A stretch of 64,000 bases of DNA from Acanthosepion lycidas (lineage: Eukaryota; Mollusca; Cephalopoda; Sepiida; Sepiidae). The DNA lies in NCBI GenBank assembly GCA_963932145.1, contig OZ010595.1, positions 75,608,090 through 75,672,089 of the forward strand. The letters run 5' to 3'. The notes under the pieces were generated by a model. That model saw only the letters and a list, made by a program, of their open reading frames with translations, did no database searches and was not told the DNA's origin. The translations under genes and the position numbers were made by a program. Of the stretch, positions 21,128 to 32,259 are shown one piece after another (within the stretch, counting starts at the first letter, position 1; every line of letters begins with the position of its first letter).

Positions 21128-21685
21128 AATACATTTTCCCATGAGGAACCAGAAATTTTATTACCTCACTTGGCTTCATCAAACACTCGCTAGGTGGCAC
21201 TATTTAAGTTCTATAAAAAGACAAACATTCCCTTCCTATTCTCTCTTTCCCTCTTGCTCCAAGATGTAGCAGTAGTGGAAAAAGATGTCCTCGTTGGGAT
21301 ATGTTCGTTTCCCCAGTTCACTGATGACTTAATTCTCTTTCCACTTTCCAATGCATTGTGCCCACATATGTCTTCCAAAACCGCCACCTACAAAGTAAAT
21401 TAACCTTTTTTGGTTGTTCCAACTCTGGTTGATTTGAACTCAACCATTATAACAATGCTTATATCTTACTTACCCTAACTTTTTGACCAAAAAGAAAATG
21501 GATATACCCAAGAGATATGGAGGACTTCGTTTCACTAGAGTTTATCTAATAAAAAAGACAATAAATGGCCCATAATAGAAACCCACGTATGCTTCTTTTT
21601 TAATTGTTTACATATTTACACACACACCGACATTCAAAACTTCAAATTCCATACTTCGTTATCTGTCTATATCCTCTGTCTTTGT
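21128..21685. other. Non-coding interval
   Basis: No gene recognised. A short unrelated open frame at 21194-21403 has no family resemblance. Confidence 0.45.
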
Positions 21686-22322
21686 ATTGTAATTATTTAC
21701 ACTATTTACATTGTTTCGACTGTTTTCCTCATCTTCATTGCAATATTTGCAATGTTTTGGCTGTTGTATGCTCCGGCCTTCTGTAGGTGATTGTAATTTC
21801 GAAATGCACCCTTTATTTCATCCACCAAGGTAGATTGTTCTAGTTCCATGTACCATACCTCTTATGTCCCAGTATCAGTTATCACCCTTTAACTCAACTC
21901 TACAAGTGAACTCACAACTCTTTGAGTCAAATCACTGGATTCAACCAAGACTTTTATCCACTAGGCAATGTGTCCTTGAGAACACCAGTCTATTAATTTT
22001 TGGTTCTTATAAACCTAATATCTCATTAAACATTTGATACTAGAGCTCATATTACAATTTTGTTGTTAATATTGTTTTTCTCTAACAGATCAAGGAGATC
22101 TCCTAAGTTGGCCAAGCATAGAAATGAATACAATATGGGAACCAGTAATACGGAGTGCTAGAGAAAAACAATAGAACAATCTCCCCCGGCGGACAAAATA
22201 AAAGGTTCAGTTTGAAATTTCAATTACTGGAATAAGGCCAGAGTTTACAATGGTCAAAACATTGTAATTATGGCATCAAAGATGAGGACAACAGTCTGAA
22301 CAATGTAAATAGTGTAAATAAA
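21686..22322. mobile_element. Fold-back element, copy 1
   Basis: Long inverted arms. The left arm carries ATTTACACTATTTACATTGT, GACTGTTTTCCTCATC, TTTTGGCTGTTGTATGCTCC and GGCCTTCTGTAGGTG. The right arm (22190-22320) is its complement, ending GATGAGGACAACAGTCTGAA, CAATGTAAATAGTGTAAATA. Arms exceed 130 bp around a spacer of about 350 bp. The spacer carries, on the minus strand, a tRNA-like pair: TGCCTAGTGGATAAAAG (A-box-like) and TTGGTTGAATCCAGTG (B-box-like). No ORF. Other copies: 35330, 50978 and 63680. Confidence 0.7.
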
Positions 22323-23290
22323 CCATACTTCATATATCTAAAATTAGGGGATGTTGTTTTACAAAATAATAAAATATACTCAGGATTCTTACATAAAAAT
22401 TAAAGGATGGTATTATTCCTGAAATTTAAATATATTTATGCTTCTTTTTCCTATAAAAGAATTCTGTGAACAATTTAAGTAATCTTGCATAATTAAGAAA
22501 AAAAAAAGTCTAAAAATTTTCAGAATCTCAATATTTTTATCCATCCTTATAATATCTGAAGTCAAAATCATATTGTTGAATAGTATTGATAAAGGATAAT
22601 ATTAACATGGTGGAGTCATAATTCAGGCATCCCAACCTTATTTGCATCATCAGAAAACTTTCCACCTCCCACTTGTATAGTAAATACCATACCAAAATTG
22701 TTTGGTAAAAGTTTGTTACTGGTTCATAAACTGACTTTATGATGTAGTTAAAAAAAATACCAAAGGGAGGTAACAAATAACACTAAATTATGTGGCAGCA
22801 GCTGCTATTACCATATTAAAGAACAAATGAAAGTAAACTTGACCATTGAAAGCTACAATATATATATATATATTGTAGTTTTATGGTTAGGGTTAGCATT
22901 GCAAATATTGACTAATAATTAAACAAATTTTGTTCATAATTATAAAATTAAAAAGAATATACATTACTAGTAGCTAATAAAAATTCTGTGAATATCTTTT
23001 TTTTGTCTTTGGTCTTTCCTTACCAGATTTATTTTGTGTGAAAAAATATTTGAATGTTAATGACCTTTTTCAAAACTATAGAAAATACCCAAATATTTGT
23101 TGTTTGCAGGGATATTTATATCTTATCTAGGAATAGGACCAACCTATTCCCATTTAGTCTCCTTTTTTTTTGTTTTTTATACAGGTTCTTTGCATACCTT
23201 GTTTGAATATTTTTTTCAGGTTGCATATGTTGAAATACATTTTAATACTCAAAATGTTATATTACTCACCATAATTGCCAATCACCCACC
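22323..23290. other. Non-coding interval with a small TA palindrome
   Basis: No gene seen. A 26-bp palindrome CTACAATATATATATATATT..GTAG at about 22854-22879 is followed by GGTTAGGGTTAGC. Confidence 0.5.
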
Positions 23291-23373
23291 ATTTTCTGTT
23301 CAGTTGCTTATCACCCACCCAATAGTTGAAATCGCCCAACAGTGGACAATATCACCCAGGTTGGGAAACCCTG
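23270..23373 (-). repeat. hAT-like terminal fragment (tentative)
   Basis: Minus strand starts CAGGGTTTCCCAACCTGGGT, GATATTGTCC, then repeated GGGTGAT or GGGCGAT blocks. CAGGGGTTCTCAACC-type ends are common in hAT-family MITEs. Similar ends occur at 29950 and 35222. The opposite terminus was not found. Confidence 0.35.
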
Positions 23374-23454
23374 TTATAATCTTAATCTGTGAAAACTGAA
23401 AATACAATTTAATATATTCACATATCTAATGAGAACCTTTTATTTTGCCTTTTG

Positions 23455-23705
23455 ATTCTGATAAAAGATACTTCTTTTATGCGCCATGTCTCTTCAGGAC
23501 GTGGGTGATCATGGCTTTCCACAACCTAGTAGTTCTTAGCAATGTTTATCCTTTTGCCAAGCTCCCCACTCTATGTTCTGCCATCCATTCATACAAGTTT
23601 GTCAAGTAGGTAGCTCGCTGCTTTCCCTTGACTTTTTTTCTTCTTCAAGCCTTCCTTCCTTATTATGTGACCAAGAAATTTCAGATATGTCTTTTTTTAT
23701 TCTGA
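23455..23705 (-). repeat. RTE-like LINE 3' fragment
   Basis: Parallels 24605-24850: ATGTCTCTTCAGGACGTGGG, TGATCATGGCTTTCCACAA and TCTGCCATCCATTC. Minus-strand translation gives WKAMITHVLKRHG, the last residues of the RTE-like protein. No longer frame survives. Confidence 0.6.
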
Positions 23706-24600
23706 GTATAAATGTCCTTATTAGAAGTTATTAGTCATATATGTTTTTTTATCAGGAATTCCATTTGCCTAACCAAAAAACAAAAAAAAAGAAGCTACCC
23801 ATTGCTCAAATTGGGTAGAAGACAGTTGCCCTGCAGGATATCTGTTACTAACTGTAAATTATTATGGACAGCTTTTTGTGGAGAAGGTTAACACTGTTAC
23901 GAAACCAGCTATCATATCTGCATTGAGTGATAGGATGGTGGATATTAACATTTTCAACCTTCTTTCATTATTCATACATTTTGACGTCTAAACCAGAAAG
24001 ACGAGTGAACTATTTATTCAGAATTCAGATGTAAATAACAGATTACTAAACAGATTAGTGATAGAGTTATTAAGGCAATCAATTGGTTTAGCTATCAGTC
24101 AAAAATGATTCAAATAACCAAAGCACATTGGGAGTGGGGGAACACAAGTTTTGCCAATTAAAAACCACCTTCAACCAAAAGAGAACATTAACAGCAAAAA
24201 AAAAAAAAAAAAAATTATATATATATATATTGTAATTTAGGAAGAAAACACAATGTAAATATTTTAACAATACAGAAAAATAATCATAATATTTATGCTT
24301 TTGAAATGTGAAATAACTACTTTGAATTGTAACATATCCACTTTTGAAGATATACAAGTTAAATGTATTTGGGCAGAAATTTTTATTGATGCAAGTTTGG
24401 TTGAAAACCAACCAAGTTCAACACTTTAATGAGTACCTCTCATCTTTGCCAGGTTTGAATTCCTTTCATAATGAGGTTCATCAACATACAACTACTACAC
24501 TATACTGTAGGTGAACACTTGCATAAAATCTGATTACATTGTTGTCACAATAAGCTTTCCAAGGACAAATTATTAATCTAAATAACAGAAATAAACTTGT
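23706..24600. other. Non-coding interval
   Basis: AT-rich with a poly(A)/TA run at 24197-24230. A B-box-like AGGTTTGAATTCC at about 24451 has no matching A box. Confidence 0.45.
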
Positions 24601-24604
24601 TATT

Positions 24605-25385
24605 TTTATAAAAATACTTCTTGTACTGTGTCCCTTCAGGACATGGGTGATGATGGCTCTCCACAATTTCCTGTCCTTTGTAACTCTTATTAATTTTTGT
24701 TTTTGTTTGCTATCTTTCCTAAATGTTGTTCTGCCATCCATTTCTTTAGGTAAGTTATTTGCTGCATTACTTTGTCCCTCTTGCCTCCAATCTGTCCTGT
24801 GAGTGTCAATTTTTCCAAAACCTCTTTCCTATATGCCATAGAAATTTCAACTGTCTCTTTCTGATGTTAAATGTAAGTATCCTTTTTGTTTCCATTTTCT
24901 CTAAATCTTCCTCATTACTCACATGTTCAGTCCATTGTATTCTCATCATCCTTCTATAGAACCACATTTCTGTTACCTCAAGTCTCCTCTCTATCTTTGA
25001 TGAAAAAGTCCAGCATTCACTGAACATTCTTGTTCATTACTGTCATCATAAAGTGATATCACAGCATATTAGTAAAGTTAAATACTCAATTGTCATAGTT
25101 TTGGTAATGAAGGCTGATATATCACAGTTCAGTACTCTTTTCCTTATATTCAATAAAATTTTCTCATTTCTTTATACTTTGCCTAACTTTTCAAAGGCAT
25201 CTTTTACTATCCCAATGCACCTTTGAATTTCAATGTCAATCTGTCTGTGCTCACTTAAAAGACTTCCCATATATTTAAATTGTTGTACTTGCTTGATTTT
25301 GGTATCTACAATTTGTAATTTGCTTGTTGAACTGTTCATTTTACTGACAACCATATTGTTAATTGTCAATGATTTCATGAAAAGT
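24605..25385 (-). pseudogene. RTE-like LINE RT, C-terminal part
   Basis: Two open pieces on the minus strand. 25172-25378 reads KSLTINNMVVSK, IKQVQQFKYMGSLLSEHRQ and IGIVKDAFEKLGKV (RT thumb region). 24806-25027 reads ECWTFSSKIERRLEVTEMWF, YRRMMRIQWTEHVSNEEDLE and RKRQLKFLWH. The pieces are separated by frameshifts and stops. This is the C-terminal third of an RTE-type endonuclease-reverse transcriptase. Endonuclease and RT core are missing. Ends near GTCCCTTCAGGACATGGGTG. Confidence 0.75.
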
Positions 25386-25529
25386 AATCTTTCTAAGGAA
25401 GAGTAGATAAATGCAAATGGAGAGAAATATAAAACAGGAAATGTTCAGATGAGCTATCCTCTTTAGTTCTACCAGTTTAGATATTTATAGCTAGGATTCA
25501 CTGTGCTACATCCATATTTATCATTCGCA

Positions 25530-26065
25530 TTTTTTTAAATCATTTCACCCCAAGCAAGGCAGGAATGCCACTAGTACACAGGGTGTTACAGAGAGTAAAA
25601 GTGAGAGAAAAGACTGAGTGTAGGGAGGATTGTGGAAAGGACAAAAAACTAACAGGATTCAAGAAGATAGTGATTGACATTGCCTTTAAATTTTTGAAAA
25701 TTGTAGTTATCCGAGAAGCAAGTAAATGGAAGGGAATTCCACAAGCAGAAAGTGCAAGAAAGGAAACTGTTGGATTAGAAGTGATGGTTGCATTTAACTA
25801 ATTCAACAGTAACAGGGTGGGACCTAGATGCCAATCTAGTAGCATATTTAAATTCTCGTAGTAGGGCACCAGGAACAAAATGCAGTTGCCATAAAAATAT
25901 TTGTAGAAAAGATAGAGGGAAGCCACATTGCATTGGTAAGAAAGTGACTGAAGTCTAGATGCCAGGTCAGGATAGATTACATTGCAGATCCTTCTTTGGA
26001 TTTTGTCAAGAACCTCAAGATAAATAGCTGGAGCACCAGATGAGATATGGCAGCAATACTTCATA
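25530..26065 (-). pseudogene. Jockey-like LINE 3' end
   Basis: Minus-strand copy ending at CATTTCACCCCAAGCAAGGC (complement of the family 3' signature) at 25543-25562, next to a T-rich run. An open piece at 25798-26064 reads YCCHISSGAPAIYLEVLDKI, QRRICNVIYPDLASRLQSLS and LYLFYKYFYGN, continuing with RT C-terminal residues. 5'-truncated; no RT catalytic core. Confidence 0.75.
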
Positions 26066-26785
26066 TTCCAATTGTAAGGAGTAAGTTCGACTCATCTTTT
26101 TCCCCAAATATTGCTAAAAACTCCCATGTGAGTGTTTCCCTGAATATTACAATCTTAACCTCTTCAAGTCAAGGGTCAGTTGTTATTTATTCACATAATT
26201 TTCACTTCATTCTACCTCTGCTTACATTCAGATCACACGTCTCATTCAGTAACACTCTACTTTGAGCGGCTCTTGAGCTTTGTATGGTGGGAATTTTACT
26301 TAAAAATAAAAGAAAGCAGGTATAATAGATAAAGAGAACAAAAATGGAAGAAACAGAGAAAGAATGGAAGAAAGGAAGAGTGTAAAGGGAATGCAGGAAA
26401 AAGATCATTGCGTTAACAGTCTGCCAGGTAAAATTGATTTCATTCGTTAATGTCATCATAATGCGATATTACAACATATTAGTAAAGGTTAAATTATCAG
26501 TTGTCGTAGTTTTGTAGAGAAAAACAAAAAGGAATAAATCCAAGCAATAATGAACGAATAAATAGACAAAATCTCAGATAAAAATGTAAATGCAAAATTT
26601 ATATGCAATATGTATAGACAATATATTTGGTATATGTGTGTTAATTAATCCTTTTCTCTAGGAAATTTTTCAACAGAGGATGGAAAGTGTAACACTGAAA
26701 TCTGAAGGTACATTGAGATGCATTCCAAAAGCAAAGCAAAATATTAAGAAACAGGAAAAATTCCTTAGAAACAGCTGTTTCTAAT
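26066..26785. other. Non-coding interval
   Basis: No gene recognised. CTTTGAGCGGCTCTTGAGC near 26262 recurs as CTTTGAGCGGCTCTTGGGCC near 49310, a short dispersed repeat. Confidence 0.45.
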
Positions 26786-26789
26786 GAAT

Positions 26790-27215
26790 TACAGTACCAA
26801 ACTGTTATATAATATCTGCTGTAAATGTTGGACAATCTCATCATAGATTAAGAAGAGACTTGAAACAACATAAATGTGGTTCTACAGAAGGATGATGAGG
26901 ATGCCATGGACTAAACATGTAAGCAACAATGAAGGTTTAAAGAAAATGGAAATACAAATGGCACTTATACTTCAAACCAGAAAGAGAGAGTTGAAATTTC
27001 TAGGGCATATAATGAGGAAAGATGGCTTGGAGAATTTAATACTCACAGGATAGACTCAAGGCAAGAGGGATAGTGAGGAAGCAATATGTAACCTACCTTG
27101 TAAATGGATGGCAGAGCAGTGTTTAGAAGAGATGACAAAATGGGCAAAATCATTAAGAGTTCCAAAGGATAGGAAAATCCTGAATAGACACAGTACATAG
27201 ATGAAATAAAAAGGC
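26790..27215 (+). pseudogene. RTE-like LINE C-terminal fragment
   Basis: Aligns with 15960-16400 at nucleotide level: AAGAAGAGACTTGAAACAAC, TGTGGTTCTACAGAAGGATG, TAAACATGTAAGCAAC, TTGAAATTTCTAGGGCATAT and GGCTTGGAGAATTTAATAC. Frames are heavily broken. Same C-terminal region of the protein as the other RTE fragments. Confidence 0.65.
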
Positions 27216-27414
27216 CAAAATCAGCATGCATATAGTAGGTGTTGAAAATAGGTAGAAATTCCCAATTGAAACATCTTTATGCCTCTCATGCAAACAACTT
27301 CACCATATATAAACTCAAACTGAATCTATCAGGCAGTAAGCTTTCGATAGCAACACTTTATGGTTGATTTGCAATTAGCCAGTGGTCAGTAATCTGAAGT
27401 AGTCTGAAATACAA

Positions 27415-27640
27415 AAACAGAAATTTGGTTTATGTTGGTTGGTAGTTTGAAATGAGAAGATGGTTGTTCAGTTCCTGTCAGTTGGAGGTTCACAATACAA
27501 AGTCCATAGTTTAGTTTCTGTTGGTTGGAAGTTCACAATATGAAGTTTGAGGTTCAGTTCATGTTAGTTGGATGAATAAATGTCAGTCATTTGGTCCATA
27601 TTGGTCAGTGGTTTTACATACAAAGACTGGTTCACATTGG
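27415..27640. repeat. Degenerate ~43-bp minisatellite
   Basis: About five diverged units with a common core such as GTTCAGTTCCTGTCAGTTGG, AGGTTCACAATACAAAGT. The best two adjacent units are both 43 bp; outer units are shorter and more diverged. Confidence 0.6.
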
Positions 27641-27959
27641 CAGGCTTCTTTGATGCAGCTTTACAGCTGTTATTAACAAATCAGATTGCTCATCTTGATT
27701 GTTATACTTGCAACATTTTTTGAGCCAAAATGTTGGCAATATAATACCTGTATGATACATATTTGCAGACATTGTTCAGATGTTTGTCTTCACACACTGT
27801 AACCTTCAATGAGTTTTAAACCAAAACCCTTTATTCAATGAAAGAGCCAGATTGTTCTCATTCTACTTATTTTGTACCACCAGTATTATTTACCTTTGTG
27901 TCACTTGTTAATTTCTTCTACTGAACCAGAGTATATGACTTTTCAGCACTACCTGACCT

Positions 27960-28028
27960 GGAGATTGAAATCATAACTATCAGGGAACCAGGTATGTTTT
28001 AACCAATGCTTTAATCCACTCAATCAAG
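27960..28028 (-). repeat. tRNA-derived SINE head
   Basis: Minus strand: TTGAGTGGATTAAAGCATTG (A-box region), then ATTTCAATCTCC (B-box-like). Closely related to 198-266 (AGTGGATTAAAGCATTGGTT shared). Confidence 0.45.
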
Positions 28029-28158
28029 GGGGAATTCACCAAAGAGGTAAATGTCAGATTTTCAGGGGCAAAAAATCTTATTTACACATTTTTTTTTAGA
28101 GAATTTGGAGCCTATCATGGGTGTCAACAAAAAAAAACAAACTCCACCATAAAAATAA

Positions 28159-29543
28159 CAATGGTCAACAAAAAAAATTTTTGAAATGGTGTTGAGACAC
28201 CAACATCTTTTTTAGCTAATTTGAGGGCACTGGATTTGAAGATGATTTTACTTTTTCTTGGTTAGCTACCATTTTTGCTGTACAGAAATGCCTTATTTTT
28301 GAAAAAAAAAGCATTGTTTTTATTTGTTTTCTCTATATATGATATTGACCGATGGTAATATTTCCCAAAGTAAAATCATAGAAACCTCTCAATTCATATT
28401 TAAACCAACAAATATTGATTTGTTTCTTGAGAAATACTATTTTTGCAATATCAGACCCTAAGTCTTTAAAAATAACATGATTAAATATACCAAGACCAAC
28501 AAGTATTTTCATCAAATTATTTAATAAACTAACTGCAGAAATAAAACCTTTGTGAACATAAGAACTATGGTAAAAATTTTCTCTTTCTTGATTGTCATGT
28601 TCAATGTTATTTAAGTCCTTTTTGATACTCCATCAGTAGTCAGACATTATTTCTAAGTCCCACCATCCCTGGTAGCACCCTTCCATTGTTTTGATATCCT
28701 GATGGAATCATTCTCCTTGCTTATCACTCACATCACTGCAATTATTTGGAAATTTACCTAGATGGATATGTAAAAAATGAACCTTAATACTCATATGCCT
28801 GTGTCCTAAAATCCACCACATTCAAATTCATTTGAAAAGCAGCTTCAAAACAGAGGGAGATTTCAAATTAATGACACAAATAGCTCTTTGGTAATTTCAG
28901 ATCAGGGTGTGATTAGATATTCCTAATCCTGCATGGTGGGCAGATGCTATGGTGAAATCATTTTCCTGATGTTCATCATGTACAATGGAATAGGTGCATT
29001 TAATTGGGATGTCTTTAGTTGAAGTTTCTTTCCAACTGTGCAAACAAAATGCTTTCAATGTGCTTGGTTTTCTTCCACAGTGAAGGGATTAAAGTGAAGG
29101 GATAAATTTATGAATATCAAACAAGATTTTAGGGTTTCATTTTTTTGATGTCACCTTAATTACCAGGTTTACTAAAGTGTATTGCTGATAAAGTTTATCA
29201 GTTAATTTGAATTTTGGTGATTAATTGGAAAAATTTGGTATTTCTATTTTAAAATTTTTGACTCAAAAACACTTTTTTTCTTATAAAAATAGTTTATTTC
29301 AGGTGGCTGACATAAATTGCATGGCCTACCTGAAAATTGATTGGTTTCTATGACGTTTATTAACTAAATTTTGTGATCAGCCAAGATAGTAAATTGATCT
29401 TTTTTTCCAAAAATGAGCAATTTCAGTACAGCAAAAATGGTAGCTAACCATGAAAAACTAAGGTCATTTTTTTGAATCAGTACCATCAAATTAGCTAAAA
29501 AATGTGTTTTGTTTCATGGCACTAAATATTGTGTTGACCAGTG
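28159..29543 (-). mobile_element. TIR element of unknown family (CACTG ends)
   Basis: About 1.4 kb bounded by long imperfect inverted repeats. The left arm has CAATGGTCAACAAAA, TTTTTTAGCTAATTTGA, GGTTAGCTACCATTTTTGCT and GTAC(A/T)GAAAT. The right arm is the complement, ending TTGACCAGTG. Arms extend about 170 bp. Outer ends (CA(A/C)TGGTCAACA) and a possible 3-bp TAA target duplication (28156-28158, 29544-29546) recall CACTA/CMC-type transposons, but that is inference. The interior holds a decayed coding sequence in minus orientation. Confidence 0.6.
28333..28900 (-). pseudogene. Decayed ORF of an unrecognised conserved family
   Basis: Minus-strand frame running about 28835 to 28333 with only TGA interruptions near 28696 and 28640. 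It reads SIKVHFLHIHLGKFPNNC, SDVSDKQGE, (TGA), FHQDIKTMEGCYQGWWDLEI, MSDY, (TGA), WSIKKDLNNIEHDNQ and HSSYVHKGF, then about 60 open codons. A further block (FEAAFQMNLN) lies upstream in another frame. TGA after SDKQGE and after MSDY suggests lost TGG, TGC or CGA codons. The density of W, Y, H and D and frame continuity show real former coding. I recall similar sequences as multi-copy hypothetical proteins in invertebrates but cannot name a function. Confidence 0.55.
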
Positions 29544-31026
29544 TAATCTATGTAAATGCATATGTACTAACATTGATATTTTACTGTGAACCCACATTGC
29601 TACCAATTGTGACAAGATTTAGAGTGGGTTTAATGGTAATACTGTAAAAAATTTGTCCAAGCCACCTTGGCACTTACCCTTTTGGGGATGCCTCAGGTGC
29701 CAGGCAATAAACCTAGCCCCCTCCTGAAGGAGAGGTATTGCCAGGGGTGAAGGACCCCTGGGGCTTGGGCATATTTCATTGAAACTTCCCTGCATACCAA
29801 CAGTATGTACTAATATGGAAAAGAATGAAGATTTTCAATAATATATGCATATTATTTGGAATGCATCTTTTTGAGTGGATGATCTTGGAAAGGTAGGTAG
29901 GGAATAATGGTGAAAAGGGTGCTTTGGGCAAAAAAGGTTGAAAACCACTGACGTATACAATCCAGTGTTGAAATCTTGGAGCCTTAAACCTAATGTCTCT
30001 AGTCTAGTATTAGAAGTGTTTGATTTTAAATTACAGGAAGCTTACAGAGTATGAAGACAGACAACTAAGAAAGCTAAGTATATTTACCTAGCCTCCACAC
30101 TAACGATGTATATGACGCAAGGTCGTTTTAACATAGGGAGCACCATATGCATACTTATGTATATGAGCCAAGGACAAAAACTGTTTTTTGCCTAAACCTG
30201 GCATCAGTATTACACTATCACAACTTCTTTAGTCCAATGTGGAAGGTGCTGCCTCAGGGTTAGAATACCCAGGGCTGAGCAACTTCTAAAATGAGGAGAA
30301 ACATAGCTCCACTTACAGCACAGGGGAGGGATAACCATGCCTCCGTAAAACCTCATTGGCAATGGTTAACTTCTGTGCCAGTGGTACAATAGATGAAACC
30401 TTGTGAATATATGCTGGTCTGAATAGCAAAGCATATAATAATGATAATTCCTCATCTCAAATATTTCAACAAACATCATGTGTGTATATACATTCTTGTT
30501 TGTATCGTTTTGTTATGATGAGATTCACCCTGCATAAGGCCTGGGGGCCCACTCAAGATAGAGGGTTACATTAAGAGGCATTTAATATGAATAGTAGAGG
30601 AAGATAATGATTACCACAGTTATAACGGTTAAACAGGTTAGATTGTAGTACTTAGGGAAACATCCTTTTGGGAGTCGTTTCGTCGGAAGAAGCTGTTTAA
30701 GTGGGACTTACTTCTCACTGATGAAATATGGAGAGAATAAGCTGGTTCACTACAATGTGACTGGCATGGCATCAAGGTTAGAACTTGTGGAAACAAGAAA
30801 AATAGTTCATCTGAGCACTTTCTATGAAAGTAGTGATACAGCAATGACAGATATGCCACATCCTGCCGTTTGTGGGTATATACGTTTTTTACTTATTAAA
30901 AGTGTTGATTTCACTCCAAATAGGAATGACTGTAAAACTTTTTTCCCCTTCACTTTTATAGGCAGAAGTCCACAAATGCATGCTGGAATATTTTTCTTAG
31001 TCAATAAAATAGATTAATTTACAATT
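29544..31026. other. Non-coding interval with repeat fragments
   Basis: A small GC-rich patch (29660-29780: CCCCCTCCTGAAGGAGAGGT, GGACCCCTGGGG), a hAT-like end TTGAAAACCACTG at 29938-29950, and unassigned sequence to 31026. Open frames at 30638-31017 lie on both strands and have no family resemblance. Confidence 0.45.
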
Positions 31027-31563
31027 TGACTTGACTCAGTCTTGATCTGGCAGTTCAGGCTGACTTGTTGAACTCTCTGCCTGAAGGCAGAGAGGAACCC
31101 AGACAAGGCTATACTGAAGGGCAGAGTCACATCTGGGAAGGTAGACAAGCCTGATCCCGTGTATGCAGGGTTTATGGGAAATTTTTGCTGTAGATTAAAT
31201 AAGTCTATTGCTCTCCTAACTGTCACTTGTACAAATCACAATATCGCTGGTTCAGTTCACCGTCCTCGCTTTCTTCACACGTCACTACGTATAGCCAACG
31301 TTTCTCTCCCTTTTTCACGGCTCCAGCACTCTTTTATCAGGCCAACACAGCGGTTCCCCAGCCAATCAGCGTTCTTCGCTGTTATTCTTGGTTACACAGG
31401 CAAATTGCCTCCTTCAGTTCAACCAATCAGCACACGACTTGCTATTGGTGGAAGCATTCCAAACTGTACAAAAAACCCTCATTCTTGCACATACTGCTAG
31501 AATGGCTGGATGGGAGAGTAATGCCATTTTCACGAAGCAAACTTGCTGATGTCATGTGCCACA
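31027..31563 (-). repeat. 3' LTR of element B (probable)
   Basis: About 537 bp, TG...CA on the plus strand (TGACTTGACTCAG to CATGTGCCACA). On the minus strand it has CCAAT-type boxes (GCTGATTGGTTG, GCTGATTGGCTG) upstream of CCTGATAAAAGAGTGC, a plausible promoter block for an LTR. It directly follows the end of pol. No second copy is in the window, so the boundaries are inferred from the TG/CA ends. Confidence 0.6.
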
Positions 31564-31587
31564 CGTTAAGGAAAGACCCTTATTTTC

Positions 31588-32259
31588 CTATACACCAGAT
31601 GCAGCCACTCTGGCTCGCTTGCTTCTACAGGGCTGTTCACCACACTCCTCCCTGATCTCATGATCACAAAACATACAGTCGCGAGCAGGTCGTTTTTGCC
31701 AGGTACTTCGTCGAGGGAGTGGAGCAACACAAGCTTCATCTTCAGATGAACTGTCATCAGGGGAGCTAGCAGGATGTACCACATTAGTATTTTGGACACT
31801 AACAGTTGGGGAGTCATCTTCCCCATTTGTGTCGCCTATAACAGATTCAGTATCAAGCGAGTGATCAGTGTCTCCTAACGGGGTTGATCTCAAATTTACT
31901 AACCGCTCACTCTCTTCAGAATCGCTGTCTTGTGTATCTGTCGGGACCATTCCCATAAAGGGGCGCAAGTCCTTCATATGACGTGGAACTCCATCCATGT
32001 GCACTGACTGTGGGCTATTAACCTGAGTCACGTGACCCATTCTAAATTTAGTTGTGCACCTCCCATGTGGAGTTTTCACCCAAACGATGTCTCCCACTTC
32101 ATATGCTCCTTGAATATTCTGCGATTCAATGGGGGACATAGCCTCGATGCCCCATACATGGGTATGGTACGTATAAAGTGCATCAGCTGGTGCAGTGCTA
32201 GGCGAATGATTATCTTTAGGTGTAACGCTATACCAGTAAACTGCCTCCGGTATAGAGCA
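31588..32259 (-). pseudogene. Element B: Pol C-terminal region
   Basis: Continues the integrase frame after the TAG at 32260-32262: 40 codons (PEAVYWYSVTPKDN, LYTYHTHVWG), then IESQNIQGAYEVGDIVWVKT and PHGRCTTKFRMGHVTQVNSP, a typical integrase C-terminal beta-barrel (GDxVWVK). An acidic/serine-rich tail ends RRSTWQKRPARD. The stretch 31588-32139 is open for 183 codons. Confidence 0.75.

Noticed and set aside
31159-31655. Plus-strand open frames of 113 and 142 codons
   Set aside because: They lie across the LTR of element B and the antisense of its Pol tail; no protein motif.
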